DNA of 64,000 nucleotides from CAZAMB01 sp964501365 (GCA_964501365.1 CAZCST010000001.1:1-64000); one strand, 5' to 3'. Counted from the stretch's first letter, positions 35,681-44,719 are shown. Numbers and translations are program-made. Notes: generated by a model not told the origin, from the sequence alone.

Positions 35681-37212
35681 ACAACGATCCGGGCCAGACT
35701 CTTGCGAAGCGAAATTGGTTGTGCATCGCGTATGCATTTCCGCCCATCAATCGCAGCGGAACGCACCGCACGGCGGCGTTCGTGCACGGACTGGATGCTG
35801 CAGGCTGGAAGGCCACGGTTCTTACGGTAGTGCCGCCGAAAGGTGAATCGCTGGATTCCATGCCGCTGGGCGCGATACCTGAGTCCACGGAAATCATCGC
35901 CGCTGCATGGAGCCGACCCATTGAATCCATGTGGACGGCGATTCGGGCGCTGCCTGGGTTTTTCAAGAGGCCCGGCAAGGCAGCGAAAATGCCATCGCAG
36001 CCTCCCGGAACGGAACCCGCAAAGACCTCCTTCATGCGTACGGTCGCAAGTCTGTTGGCAACCCCCGATTCACGAACCGGGTGGATCGTACCTGCCGTGC
36101 TGAAGGGGCTGGAGATCATCCGAAGGCGACGACCGGAAGTGATGTATTCGACTTCCCCATATGCTTCGGCGCATATCATCGCACTGATATTGCATCGACT
36201 TACGAAAGTGCCCTGGGTGGCCGACTTTCGAGATCCCTGGTGCGGAAATCCCTTCTCGCAGGTGCGACCCCCCATCGTGGAGCGCTGGGACGCGTGGCTG
36301 GAGAAATGCGTTCTGCGACATGTTTCAAGAATTGTCTGTGCAACGCCCACGATGGCGGACCATTTCGTCGCCGCCCATCCCGCAATTCGGTCAAAAACCA
36401 GCACGATTCTCAATGGCATTGATGCCGAAGTCACCCGGCACTTTCGACCGCGCAGGCTCGCCCCGGCAGGACACTTTGTATTTCTGCATTGCGGCCAGTT
36501 TTATGGTCCGCGCAGCCCTTCCATACTCTTCAAGGCATTCCGGAAAATTGTCGCCGAGTTTCCCACGCGGGCGGAAAAGCTTCACCTCGCGCTGGTTGGC
36601 TCGCCGAATTTTCAGGGCCAGTCGCTTGTCGAACTCGCGGCGGAGGCAGGCTTGTCCGAGCGCGTGATTGTTTGCGGAGAGAAGACGCGCGACAAGGCGC
36701 TCGAGCTTTCGATCGGTGCGGATGCGTTGCTGCTGGTCGGGGCGGCGGGTCGCGGCAGCGAGCTGCAAGTCCCGCAAAAGCTGTTCGAGTATCTTGCCCT
36801 GAAGCGTCCGATTCTGGGATTGATCTCTGCCGGCAATCCGGCGGCCGCCATCTTGAAGAATTTCGGTTTTGATGGCGTCCTTTGCGAGCCGGACGATGCC
36901 GCCGGAGTGGCGCAGGCTATGATGCAGTTAAGCGATCCGAAGCGAAAGCCATCGCCCGACGCATGGAGCGGCGTGAATCGCTACGATCGAAGCGAGCGCG
37001 TCGCGGAATTGAATCAAGTATTCCTGTCGCTCGCCGGGCATCGGAGCGTCGGCCCCTGCGGCCATGCAGATTCTCAGGCGACTGCGAACTTCCCACGCGG
37101 GCCCGCAGCGCGCTCAAACAGGAACACAAACGCAGCATCGAGCAGCATCATGCCCGCCAGCGCCAGAAGGATCAAAGCGACCCAGGCGACGCTGCTGCCT
37201 CCCGCGCCGTGA
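35677..37212 (+). CDS. GT4-like glycosyltransferase with antisense-derived C-terminal tail
   Basis: 511 residues from the ATG overlapping the GT2 stop. The N-terminal Rossmann half has WLCIAYAFPPINRSGTHRTA and KVPWVADFRDPWCGNPF. The C-terminal half has FLHCGQFYGPRSPSILFKAF, GEKTRDKALELSIGADALL and the nucleotide-binding VPQKLFEYLALKRPILGL. This matches WcaI/WfdR-type GT4 enzymes. The natural domain ends near residue 460; the last 50 or so residues are compositionally odd (SNRNTNAASSS) and are encoded on the strand opposite cstA, overlapping it by 139 bp. Loss of an earlier stop codon is likely. Confidence 0.87.
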   Translation: MNNDPGQTLAKRNWLCIAYAFPPINRSGTHRTAAFVHGLDAAGWKATVLTVVPPKGESLDSMPLGAIPESTEIIAAAWSRPIESMWTAIRALPGFFKRPGKAAKMPSQPPGTEPAKTSFMRTVASLLATPDSRTGWIVPAVLKGLEIIRRRRPEVMYSTSPYASAHIIALILHRLTKVPWVADFRDPWCGNPFSQVRPPIVERWDAWLEKCVLRHVSRIVCATPTMADHFVAAHPAIRSKTSTILNGIDAEVTRHFRPRRLAPAGHFVFLHCGQFYGPRSPSILFKAFRKIVAEFPTRAEKLHLALVGSPNFQGQSLVELAAEAGLSERVIVCGEKTRDKALELSIGADALLLVGAAGRGSELQVPQKLFEYLALKRPILGLISAGNPAAAILKNFGFDGVLCEPDDAAGVAQAMMQLSDPKRKPSPDAWSGVNRYDRSERVAELNQVFLSLAGHRSVGPCGHADSQATANFPRGPAARSNRNTNAASSSIMPASARRIKATQATLLPPAP

Positions 37213-38813
37213 CGGGCAAACTCGATTTTCGCCACGCGAAGCAGCGCCCACGTACTCATCACATACATGAGCACCGTCGGAATTCCGGTCACCGCCAGAA
37301 GTGCCCACGAGCGTCGCGTCCGCCACAGCCACACGGTCACGCCAATCAGGGTGAGGGCGGCCAGCAACTGATTGCTTGCCCCAAATAGCTCCCAGAAGAC
37401 TTTCCAGACCGGCAGCGGCTTTCCCTCGGCATCGACATTTTGCTGAAGCAGGAAGGGAAGCGGTGCGCCTGCGGTGACAATGGCCGCGAAGGCCCGCCCG
37501 CCGCGCGTCCGCCATCCGGTCAATTCTTCGACGATGTATCGCCCCAGCCGCGTACATACGTCCAGCGTGTCGTACACAAAGGTGGTAAAGGCCATCAGCG
37601 CGAAGGACACGGCGAACGTCGCGGGTACGTGCAAAACCTCAAGGAAGCTGCCGATTCCAAGAGCGTAAAGAAGGTTTGGCTTGGGATTGCCCGGCCCGGT
37701 CACATACGGTGAGTCGGCGGCGAGCCGCATCACGCACGCAAGCGACACGACGGCCACCATGCCTTCGAGAAGCATCGCCCCATAGCCCACCGGCTTGGCG
37801 TCGGTCTCGTGGCGAAGTTGCTTCGAGGTCGTGCCGGAAGCGATGATGGCGTGAAAGCCGGAGCAGGCCCCGCAGGCGATCGTGATGAAGAGCATGGGGA
37901 GAAGCGGCTGGCCCTTGTCGGTGACCCAGCCTTTGAACGCGGGGTATTGTGCGTGGTCGCCGCTCAGGATCAGCCCAACAGCGCCGCCGACAAGCGTCAG
38001 TGCGAGAAAATACCCTCCCAAATGTCCGCGCGGTTGAAGAAGTGCCCAGACCGGCAGGACCGAGGCCACAAAGCAATACGCCAGAATCAGCACGTTCCAG
38101 ATTCGGTGAGCCTGTGACTCAGATACGCCCAGGGAAGAATCGAGCGACAGCGGAATGTGCTGGCCGGCCCAGATGGCGACGCCAAGCAGCGGAAGAAAGA
38201 CGATGGTGGCCTTCCCGATGGGAATCTTTGCAAATCGAATCAGCAGGCCCATCACGACGGGAAGCAACAGGTAGAGCAGCGACGACGTGGCGATTCCTCC
38301 GCCGGAAATTGACTGGCCGCTTTCCAATTCGATGGAGCCGACGAAGGACGCGGCCGTGATGTCGGTGAAGGCGACGATGATGTAATCGAGTGCCAGCCAG
38401 ACGAAAATGAGAAACAGGATGAACGAGCGGCGGCTCATGTTCTCGCGGATGACTTCGGCGATGGACCGCGCGCGGTGGCGGATGGAGGCCGTGAGCGCCG
38501 CCATGTCGTGAACGCCTCCGATGAAAATGGAGCCGATGACGATCCAGATAAGGGCGGGCAGCCAGCCGAACATGGCCCCGGCGAGAATCGGCCCGACGAT
38601 CGGCCCCGCGGCGGCGATCGCGGAAAAATGCTGGCTGAGCAGCGACCGGGGTTCGAGCGGCATGTAGTCGAGGTCATCGCGGAGTTCGACGGCGGGCGTG
38701 ACGGCATCCGGGTCCAGCCGCAGCATCCGGGAAAGCCACGAACCGTACAGCCGGTAGGCGATCAGGAAAACACCAGCACTCATCAGGACAATGGTGAGCA
38801 GGCTCAAGTTCAT
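37074..38813 (-). CDS. cstA: Carbon starvation protein CstA-like peptide/pyruvate transporter
   Basis: 579 residues from ATG 38813 (a TTG precedes it). The family block PLEPRSLLSQHFSAIAAAGP, with IVGPILAGAMFGWLPALIWI, is intact, as are GGVHDMAALTASIRHRARSI and CGACSGFHAIIASGTTSKQL. About 16 hydrophobic segments are visible. CstA proteins import peptides or pyruvate during carbon limitation. It is shorter than E. coli CstA (about 700) and matches the compact bacterial form. Its 3' end overlaps the convergent GT4 gene. No YbdD-like small partner is evident. Confidence 0.93.
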   Translation of the reverse strand: MNLSLLTIVLMSAGVFLIAYRLYGSWLSRMLRLDPDAVTPAVELRDDLDYMPLEPRSLLSQHFSAIAAAGPIVGPILAGAMFGWLPALIWIVIGSIFIGGVHDMAALTASIRHRARSIAEVIRENMSRRSFILFLIFVWLALDYIIVAFTDITAASFVGSIELESGQSISGGGIATSSLLYLLLPVVMGLLIRFAKIPIGKATIVFLPLLGVAIWAGQHIPLSLDSSLGVSESQAHRIWNVLILAYCFVASVLPVWALLQPRGHLGGYFLALTLVGGAVGLILSGDHAQYPAFKGWVTDKGQPLLPMLFITIACGACSGFHAIIASGTTSKQLRHETDAKPVGYGAMLLEGMVAVVSLACVMRLAADSPYVTGPGNPKPNLLYALGIGSFLEVLHVPATFAVSFALMAFTTFVYDTLDVCTRLGRYIVEELTGWRTRGGRAFAAIVTAGAPLPFLLQQNVDAEGKPLPVWKVFWELFGASNQLLAALTLIGVTVWLWRTRRSWALLAVTGIPTVLMYVMSTWALLRVAKIEFARHGAGGSSVAWVALILLALAGMMLLDAAFVFLFERAAGPRGKFAVA

Positions 38814-39072
38814 CAACCCTTCGTTCTACGATGCAGCTCCTCCGACGCCGGAGCAAACCACTTTACGTGCAGCCTGGGTCGCATCTGAAGCGCGGAAACA
38901 CGCATACCTGTGGCATTCTACGCAATCCTTATCGCAAAAGAACACGGAAATCCACGATCCCGTTTCGTACTCCCCGTAGTTCCGGATACGGCATGTATCG
39001 TGCAGCGATTTGATTGGAGATCAAAGTGATGAGGCGTTGCCGAATTCGTGCCTCAGAAGCTGGAGTACCATT

Positions 39073-39999
39073 ATGCGACCCATCAAGACCATTCTGGTTG
39101 GAGTTGATTTCACGTCATGTTCAGGTGCTGCGCTGCGAGAGGCCATCCGACTCGCCCGCCTTCACAGCGGAAGAGTTCATGTGGTCCACGTCGTCGATAC
39201 GCAGATTGCCATCGAGATGGAGTCCGTTCTCACTCAGATGCAAAGCGACATTTGTGCCGGACTTGCCGCAGACGCCCGTCATGCTTGGCAGGAGTTCGTG
39301 CGTGGAATTCCTGAGGCGGCAGGCCTGAATCTTGGGGTGACGGTGGAACACCGGACGCAGGGGATTCTCAGGCAGGCCCACGAAACCGGTTCGGACCTGC
39401 TGGTGTTGGGTGCGTTCGGGGATCGGCGGCCGGACGTGGGTTCGGGGACCGTGGCTACCTCATGCGTGCGACATTCAAGTTGTGATGTGCTGCTGGTTCG
39501 CGAATCCCACAGGGGCGCGTATTCCAGGATTGTGGCCGCTGTGGATTTCTCAGAGACATCGCTGCGGGCATTGGAACGCGCGGCGCAAATTGCACGCGGG
39601 GATCACGCGGAGCTTTACGTTGTTCATCTGTTCACTGCGCCGTGGGACCGGTACCACTATCGCGAGTTGATGCCGCAGGCCGATCCAAAATTCTCGGAGC
39701 GATTTAAGAGCCTGCTGAGCCAGAGACTCCTTGATTTCGCCAAGCCGGTGAAAGAGGCATTTGCGGATGTGACCATGACCAGCGAACTTTCCGACGCCGG
39801 GCCCCATCGCAGTGGAATCGCGGAATACGCGGAACGCGTTGGTGCGGACTTGATCTGCCTGGGCACTCGGGGTCGATCGAACGTGCGAGACATGCTCCTG
39901 GGAAGCACGGCGGAAAAAGCGTTGCTCCAATCCAAGTGTACAATCCTGGCAGTTCGACCCGATGCGAACGTCAGGCCCCATTCCGCCGGTAGTTCTTGA
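39073..39999 (+). CDS. Tandem universal stress protein (UspA-like)
   Basis: 308 residues from ATG 39073 with GGAG 9 nt upstream. Two Usp domains: about 1-145 (KTILVGVDFTSCSGAALREA) and about 150-300 (SRIVAAVDFSETSLRALERA). The second keeps the ATP-binding G-x2-G-x9-G-S/T motif (GTRGRSNVRDMLLGST). The first is degenerate at that site (GAFGDRRPDVGSG), so probably only one domain binds nucleotide. It stands alone, divergent from cstA; a stress-survival role is inferred from the family. Confidence 0.92.
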   Translation: MRPIKTILVGVDFTSCSGAALREAIRLARLHSGRVHVVHVVDTQIAIEMESVLTQMQSDICAGLAADARHAWQEFVRGIPEAAGLNLGVTVEHRTQGILRQAHETGSDLLVLGAFGDRRPDVGSGTVATSCVRHSSCDVLLVRESHRGAYSRIVAAVDFSETSLRALERAAQIARGDHAELYVVHLFTAPWDRYHYRELMPQADPKFSERFKSLLSQRLLDFAKPVKEAFADVTMTSELSDAGPHRSGIAEYAERVGADLICLGTRGRSNVRDMLLGSTAEKALLQSKCTILAVRPDANVRPHSAGSS

Positions 40000-40068
40000 T
40001 CGAATTGAGTGACGTCTGCTTTTGCATGGCTGCGCGGCTAAGGGCGCGCCTGGCCGTGTGTCGCGCAA

Positions 40069-40142
40069 TGCGCCGGGAGGGACTCGAACCCCCGACCGTC
40101 GGATTAGAAATCCGATGCTCTATCCAGCTGAGCTACCGGCGC
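40069..40142 (-). tRNA. tRNA-Arg (TCT anticodon)
   Basis: A complete cloverleaf on the minus strand: acceptor GCGCCGG/CCGGCGC, D-arm GCTC/GAGC, anticodon stem TCGGA/TCCGA with loop TTTCTAA (anticodon TCT, reading AGA), T-arm GGGGG-TTCGAGT-CCCTC, and an A discriminator. CCA is not encoded. Confidence 0.96.
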
Positions 40143-40271
40143 AGAACGAGAACGACTCCCATCGCGTCTCGATGATTTCATCGAACTCACCTGTTTCCCG
40201 CATCGGGCTGGTGCGGCAAACGCGACAATGGCTCTATTGTAAGTATATCCTGGATAATGCTTTACGATAAA

Positions 40272-40345
40272 TAGCGGCGCCCGGGGTCGAACCGGGGACC
40301 TTGGGGTTATGAATCCCACGCTCTAACCATCTGAGCTACGCCGCC
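40272..40345 (-). tRNA. tRNA-Met-type (CAT anticodon)
   Basis: Minus-strand cloverleaf: acceptor GGCGGCG/CGCCGCT (last pair G-T), D-arm GCTC/GAGC, anticodon loop TTCATAA with CAT, T-arm CCCGG-TTCGACC-CCGGG, and an A discriminator. The 1-72 pair and lack of three G-C pairs in the anticodon stem argue against the initiator; elongator Met or Ile2 (lysidine-modified) is possible. CCA is not encoded. Confidence 0.93.
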
Positions 40346-40640
40346 TACTTTGCTTCGCTGAATTATCCACGTCCGGCCTGCGCAGACAAGTCGGCTCACG
40401 GACGAGCCCGCGCTACGTGCGAAAGCACGACGAATCGCGGTCGTGAGCCAATTTTCGTTGAGTTGGGCAGGTGATTATGGTAGGTTCTTTTGGGCTCCAC
40501 GGAGGGGTCAACTTGTAAAAAATGCAAGAAGTTTCGGCGGGCAGACATTGAAACTCCGGTCTCCCGTCATGCCGGTTTGGGATTACGCACTGCCGTGAAC
40601 GACTTGTCGCGGTCTGGTGTATTTGGCGGGAGAAGGAAGT
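40346..40640. other. Intergenic region before IPTL-CTERM gene
   Basis: 295 bp between the tRNA and the gene at 40641, with AAAAAATGC near 40515 and no coding frame. It should hold a promoter for the IPTL-CTERM pair. Confidence 0.45.
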
Positions 40641-41471
40641 ATGCGCGCAAAACGATCATTTAGCTTTGTCTTGGCGTTGTTTGGCGTCACAGTGCCGGCC
40701 TTTGGCGGGTCGCACATGTGGCGCTTTTCCGAAATCTTCAGCGACGCCAGCGGGACCATCCAATTCATTGAGTTCTGGTGTACTCCGGGCTCAGACGCCG
40801 AAATCTTTATGAACGGCCTGACGGTCACGACGGCCAATGGAACCTTTACGTTTCCAGGCAATTTGATCGGTCCGACGGGAAACAAGAGGATGTTGCTGGC
40901 CACCAGCGCCTTTGCGGCTCTGCCCGGCGCACCAACGCCTGACTACCTCATTCCCGCAAATTTCATACCTCTCAACGGTGGAACGATTCGTTACCGTCCC
41001 GAGGCGAACTACGACAATTGGACATACGGCGCGGGTGACATTCCGACGAATGGGACCGATTCGGTTCGTTTTACCTCTTGGAACAGCGGTCAGAGCGGCA
41101 TAATCGATACCTGGATCATTGAAGCCAATAGCCCGAGCAACTATCAAGGCGGTAGCGGGTCGGTCAACGCCACTTGCGTCGATGGCGATGGCGACGGCTA
41201 TGGAAATCCCGGCAACCCTGCTTGTGCCAACGGATCGGCGACGGATTGCAACGACAGCAATGCCAGTGTCCACCCCAACGCCGCGGAAGCCTCGGTAGCC
41301 CAGTGTACTGATGGTTTGGACAACGACTGCGACGGGCTGACCGACTGTGCCGATTCGACTTGCGCAAGTGTCGTTGGAGCGTGCGTTCCGACGGTATCGG
41401 AGTGGGGTGTTGCTGTCCTTACCCTGACCATGCTTTGTGCAGGGAGCATCTTGCTGCGGGGGCGAGCCTGA
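40641..41471 (+). CDS. Secreted IPTL-CTERM protein with MopE-like repeat
   Basis: 276 residues; ATG with GAAGGA upstream. The signal peptide is about 1-24. A beta domain of about 150 residues (WRFSEIFSDASGTIQFIEFW, FTFPGNLIGPTGNKRMLLAT) is followed by a MopE-type putative metal-binding run (DGDGDGYGNPGNPAC, TDCNDSNASVHPNA, DGLDNDCDGLTDC). The end CVPTVSEWGVAVLTLTMLCA with basic RGRA is the IPTL-CTERM sorting signal, recognised by an exosortase-like enzyme that is not in this window. The next gene is a paralogue. Confidence 0.9.
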   Translation: MRAKRSFSFVLALFGVTVPAFGGSHMWRFSEIFSDASGTIQFIEFWCTPGSDAEIFMNGLTVTTANGTFTFPGNLIGPTGNKRMLLATSAFAALPGAPTPDYLIPANFIPLNGGTIRYRPEANYDNWTYGAGDIPTNGTDSVRFTSWNSGQSGIIDTWIIEANSPSNYQGGSGSVNATCVDGDGDGYGNPGNPACANGSATDCNDSNASVHPNAAEASVAQCTDGLDNDCDGLTDCADSTCASVVGACVPTVSEWGVAVLTLTMLCAGSILLRGRA

Positions 41472-41542
41472 GGATACGGCCCGCGTGACGCCGAATCCCT
41501 CGCTTCTGAATTACGATAGAGGTAGAAACGAGAGGGATGCGT

Positions 41543-42232
41543 ATGAAGCGTCATGGATTTCTTGCGATCGGCCTGTTGGCACTGGGTCTATCCTCCACGT
41601 CGGTGTTAGCCGGTGCCCACACCTGGCGAATTTCTGAGTTGTTCACCAACTCCAGCGGGACGATTCAGTTCGTCGAGCTCAAGTGCATTAGCGGGAGTGC
41701 AGAGACGTTTGTCAGCGGTTTCCAGGTTACAACCGGTACAGGCACTTTCACCTTTCCCGGCAACCTGTCTGGTTCAACTCTGAATAAGAATATCCTCCTC
41801 GCAACCGCTGGGTTTGCCGCGCTCCCGGGATCTCCAACGCCTGACTACACGATTCCAAGCAATTTCTTTCCGCCAAGTGGTGGGTTTACCATACGCTACA
41901 ATCCTCCGGGCAACTACGATTCGAACATAGTAGGTGTTGGCACACTGCCAACGAATGGGGTTGATTCTCTGCAGTACACGAGTTTTCTTGGCGGAAACGG
42001 CGTGGATACTTTCATAACGGGCCCGAACAATCCGGTTACCTTTGCGGGCTGTGTAACAGAAATCTGCGACGATAACCTCGACAACGATTGCGACGGGCTG
42101 ACGGATTGCGCTGATCCCGCCTGCGCCCTGGCGGTGCCCCACTGCGTGCCGACGGTTTCGGAGTGGGGTGTGGCAGTGCTCGCATTGCTCACACTTAGTG
42201 CCGGGAGCGTCATGCTCCGTCAACGAGCATAG
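41543..42232 (+). CDS. Secreted IPTL-CTERM protein, paralogue of the preceding gene
   Basis: 229 residues from ATG 41543, 6 nt after GAGAGGG (an ATG two codons earlier is too close). The signal peptide is about 1-23. The same beta domain is present (WRISELFTNSSGTIQFVELK, FTFPGNLSGSTLNKNILLAT, FAALPGSPTPDYTIPSNF). Only one short MopE-like unit remains (DDNLDNDCDGLTDCADPAC). It ends CVPTVSEWGVAVLALLTLSA then LRQRA, an IPTL-CTERM anchor. It arose by tandem duplication with the gene at 40641. Confidence 0.9.
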   Translation: MKRHGFLAIGLLALGLSSTSVLAGAHTWRISELFTNSSGTIQFVELKCISGSAETFVSGFQVTTGTGTFTFPGNLSGSTLNKNILLATAGFAALPGSPTPDYTIPSNFFPPSGGFTIRYNPPGNYDSNIVGVGTLPTNGVDSLQYTSFLGGNGVDTFITGPNNPVTFAGCVTEICDDNLDNDCDGLTDCADPACALAVPHCVPTVSEWGVAVLALLTLSAGSVMLRQRA

Positions 42233-42283
42233 GCGTCCGAACGATCACCTGAATGAATGATCGCACCCCGTTTGTCCCCCTCA

Positions 42284-42643
42284 TCAGGGAGGGAGCCTTG
42301 GGATCCGGTTTCGGAACATGAAGTAAGCAGCGGCCACAAGGCAAAGACCCGCCCAGACGTAATCCAGAGTGGGTTTTTCCTTCATGTACACCATCGCGAA
42401 TGCGGCGAAGACGCACACCGTAATGATCTCCTGCATCACCTTGAGCTGCGCCAGCGAGTAATGCTGCGCGCCGATGCGATTGGCCGGCACTTGCAGGCAG
42501 TACTCAAAGAAGGCCACGCCCCAACTCAGCAGAACCACCGCGAACAGCGGCTTGGATTTGAAGTCCTTGAGATGACCGTACCAGGCGTAGGTCATGAAAA
42601 GGTTTGAGCAGATCAGCAGGAACACCGTAGTCAGGCTGCGCAT
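42284..42643 (-). CDS. DUF486 (DMT-like) small membrane protein
   Basis: 119 residues from ATG 42643 with GGAGGAG 7-8 nt upstream. Four hydrophobic segments, with LLSWGVAFFEYCLQVPANRI, QLKVMQEIITVCVFAAFAMV and YVWAGLCLVAAAYFMFRNR as family marks. It belongs to DUF486, related to the drug/metabolite transporter fold. The substrate is unknown. Confidence 0.88.
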   Translation of the reverse strand: MRSLTTVFLLICSNLFMTYAWYGHLKDFKSKPLFAVVLLSWGVAFFEYCLQVPANRIGAQHYSLAQLKVMQEIITVCVFAAFAMVYMKEKPTLDYVWAGLCLVAAAYFMFRNRIPRLPP

Positions 42644-42872
42644 GCCACACTCCTCCATGAATCACGAATAATCGGACGTATCGGGCCTATAAGATCCATC
42701 AACTGCTGTTATAACGCATGGAAATCTTTGCGCGGAGGGTTTGCCGCGAAGCTGGTCAAAACGTACCGTTTGTTTGGTCGCCGACGCGGACGTTCCGCGT
42801 GGGTGAGGCCAACGGCGGGGGGGAGAAGCGCCCGCCCGAATACCACAACGCAAGCATATCAAGGAGCTGCGC

Positions 42873-43061
42873 ATGGATACTGCATTCAATCGAGCTGTAC
42901 GTTTCCTGGCTGAGGATGATGGAGTTGCTGCGACCGAATACGCCATCCTGCTGGGGCTCATCGTCGTAGTTGCGGTAGGCGCAATCGGAAGCGTGGGGCA
43001 AAAGGTGGACGGGGTGTTCACCACCCTGGATAACGGCGTGAGCGGCGCAGCCGGTTCCTAG
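42873..43061 (+). CDS. Flp-type IVb pilin
   Basis: 62 residues; AAGGAG 7 nt before the ATG. FLAEDDGVAATEYAILLGLI is the classic Flp leader with cleavage before the hydrophobic ATEYAILL helix, followed by a short Gly/Ser tail. It would be cut by a TadV-type prepilin peptidase and assembled by a Tad machine, neither of which is in the window. The TadG/VWA protein at 53592 may belong to the same system. Confidence 0.92.
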   Translation: MDTAFNRAVRFLAEDDGVAATEYAILLGLIVVVAVGAIGSVGQKVDGVFTTLDNGVSGAAGS

Positions 43062-43121
43062 TTGACGCGGCAGATTCGCAGAAAACTTGCGGATCGAGGC
43101 GGTCGGTTTGTCGGAGGAGCC

Positions 43122-43367
43122 TTAGTTAGCCGACGGTACGACGTCGACCTTGCGGCCACGGAACTTCACAACGCCGTCTCGCAAGGCGAAGATCGTATGG
43201 TCGCGGCCAAGGCCCACGAACATGCCGGGGAGGAAGGGCGTACCCTTCTGGCGGACGATAATCGTGCCGGAAGTGACGACCTGCCCGGCCGACCGCTTCA
43301 GGCCGAGAAACTGCGGATTGCTGTCACGACCGTTACGCGACGAGCCTTGTCCCTTTTTATGTGCCAT
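43122..43367 (-). CDS. rpmA: Ribosomal protein bL27
   Basis: 81 residues; GGAG upstream of the ATG. MAHKKGQGSSRNGRDSNPQF and LGLKRSAGQVVTSGTIIVRQ are unmistakable. It starts directly with MAHKKG, so no N-terminal propeptide is cleaved as in Firmicutes. L27 contacts the peptidyl transferase centre of the 50S subunit. Its usual neighbour rplU (L21) is absent; the upstream minus-strand gene encodes an unrelated exported protein. Confidence 0.97.
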   Translation of the reverse strand: MAHKKGQGSSRNGRDSNPQFLGLKRSAGQVVTSGTIIVRQKGTPFLPGMFVGLGRDHTIFALRDGVVKFRGRKVDVVPSAN

Positions 43368-43384
43368 AACGTCTTACTCCGAAT

Positions 43385-43406
43385 GGTGCATCAAGATGCA
43401 CCCTAC
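43385..43406 (-). repeat. GTAGGGTGC-type palindromic repeat
   Basis: Read on the minus strand it is GTAGG followed by the perfect palindrome GTGCATC-TT-GATGCAC with CC. It lies in the 53-bp gap upstream of rpmA. A related element (GTAGGGTGGGC...GCCCACC) is at 52099-52119. Small hairpin repeats beginning GTAGGGTG are scattered through many bacterial genomes. Confidence 0.6.
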
Positions 43407-43420
43407 AACTGTTCCACAAA

Positions 43421-44065
43421 TCAGCGCATCACCCATTGTCGGTCGCGGCGAATGGGCCTTGCATAGGCACGCGTATTGGCGTCGCCCGGCAAGTCATATG
43501 AAATCTCCAGCGTTCGCTGGACCAGGAAGGACCGTGGATTGTCCTCGGATTCCTCCTTGGTCGGGTCGAAGGCGGTGTTGTTCTCCCGCTTTTTTTCGCC
43601 CGCGAAGCCACCCATATACACCTTGAAGCTGCTGGCCTGCGGATCAAAGGTCTGAAAGACCGCCGCCGATTCGCGGGCATTGGCCACGCCCTGCAAAATC
43701 ATCCCCGTGATCTTAGCCGGAGGAGCGAAATTAGGAAACTCCACACGATGACGGGCGGCAATGGCATCGTACGCGGCCGGATGGACCCCGTCACCGGCGT
43801 CAATGACGCTTAACGTGTTGGTCACGATCCGAAAAGACGGCAAAAACCGCACATCCTTGCCGGTCCGATTGATGACTCGGTAAAGAACGTACCAGTAGGT
43901 CTGGTTGCCGTTCGGCGTCGAAATCGTGATCCGCTGGGGATCCATGAACTCAACATCGAGTTCCCACGAAGGGCTGATGAGGGTGGCCTGTGGCGCCGCC
44001 GAAATCGTCGCGCAGCACAGTCCCGCGAATAGCACCAAAACCGTCCAAACCGACCGCCGAATCAT
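43421..44065 (-). CDS. Hypothetical exported protein
   Basis: 214 residues. Signal peptide about 1-23 (SVWTVLVLFAGLCCATISAA). The mature part is beta-rich (SWELDVEFMDPQRITISTPN, QTYWYVLYRVINRTGKDVRF) and resembles small periplasmic beta-sandwich proteins found widely in planctomycetes; I cannot name the family. It ends with basic YARPIRRDRQWVMR. It is upstream of rpmA, separated by a 53-bp gap containing a palindromic repeat. Confidence 0.72.
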   Translation of the reverse strand: MIRRSVWTVLVLFAGLCCATISAAPQATLISPSWELDVEFMDPQRITISTPNGNQTYWYVLYRVINRTGKDVRFLPSFRIVTNTLSVIDAGDGVHPAAYDAIAARHRVEFPNFAPPAKITGMILQGVANARESAAVFQTFDPQASSFKVYMGGFAGEKKRENNTAFDPTKEESEDNPRSFLVQRTLEISYDLPGDANTRAYARPIRRDRQWVMR

Positions 44066-44162
44066 AGCCCCTCATCATATCGATACTGCCATCGCAGTCA
44101 ATCTATGAGAGTGGTGCGGCCCTTGATAGAGGTCATGCCGCAATCTACATTGCCCGTCGGCC

Positions 44163-44627
44163 ATGAAAGGCATTCTGCACCGTTTTGTCAGCACGCTGAG
44201 CAGCCTCTCCATTCTGCTCGTCACTACCGGAATCCCGGTACCGACGGGCAGCGTAAATGAGAGTGAGGATTTTCCATGCAAGAACCATGGATGCGGTTGC
44301 CTTACGGCGGAAATGTGCCGTAAACATTGCTGCTGCCAAAAACCAAAGGTCGTCAAGCGATCCCCGTGCGGATGCTCCTCAGGCGATTCCGAAGCAAAGT
44401 CAGGACGTTTACCGAAATTGTCTCCTAAGTTTTCCGGGTGGGTCATTGGAGCCTTGAGCTGCAAGGGTGTGTCGCCCGGACCAGTTGGCGGGATCACCAT
44501 GCTTCCGGCGACCGCCCCAATGACCGGCATCTTTGCAATGGCCGCGCTCGGCAACGGACGGCCCGAATTTGTGCTCACACCTGTGGCCCGGTATCTCAAG
44601 CCGCCTAGTCCGCCTCCTCGGGCGTAA
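44163..44627 (+). CDS. Small exported Cys-rich protein
   Basis: 154 residues with an N-terminal hydrophobic leader (about 1-25). A dense cluster FPCKNHGCGCLTAEMCRKHC continues CCQKP; similar F-P-C-x4-C-G-C motifs occur in other planctomycete exported proteins, as I recall. The remainder is Gly/Pro-rich with a hydrophobic stretch (GGITMLPATAPMTGIFAMAA). Metal binding is plausible. No clear Shine-Dalgarno, so the start is uncertain. Confidence 0.65.
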   Translation: MKGILHRFVSTLSSLSILLVTTGIPVPTGSVNESEDFPCKNHGCGCLTAEMCRKHCCCQKPKVVKRSPCGCSSGDSEAKSGRLPKLSPKFSGWVIGALSCKGVSPGPVGGITMLPATAPMTGIFAMAALGNGRPEFVLTPVARYLKPPSPPPRA

Positions 44628-44719
44628 ATCATCCTGCCAAAGTATTTCACTGAGCATTTGTAGAGCCGCCGCTCTTCGACACATCGTAGAGCAAGGCGAT
44701 ATGACTGGAGGAATTGCGC

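Noticed and set aside
40272..40345. Initiator tRNA-Met
   Set aside because: The anticodon stem lacks the three consecutive G-C pairs typical of initiators, and position 1-72 is a G-T pair rather than the initiator mismatch.
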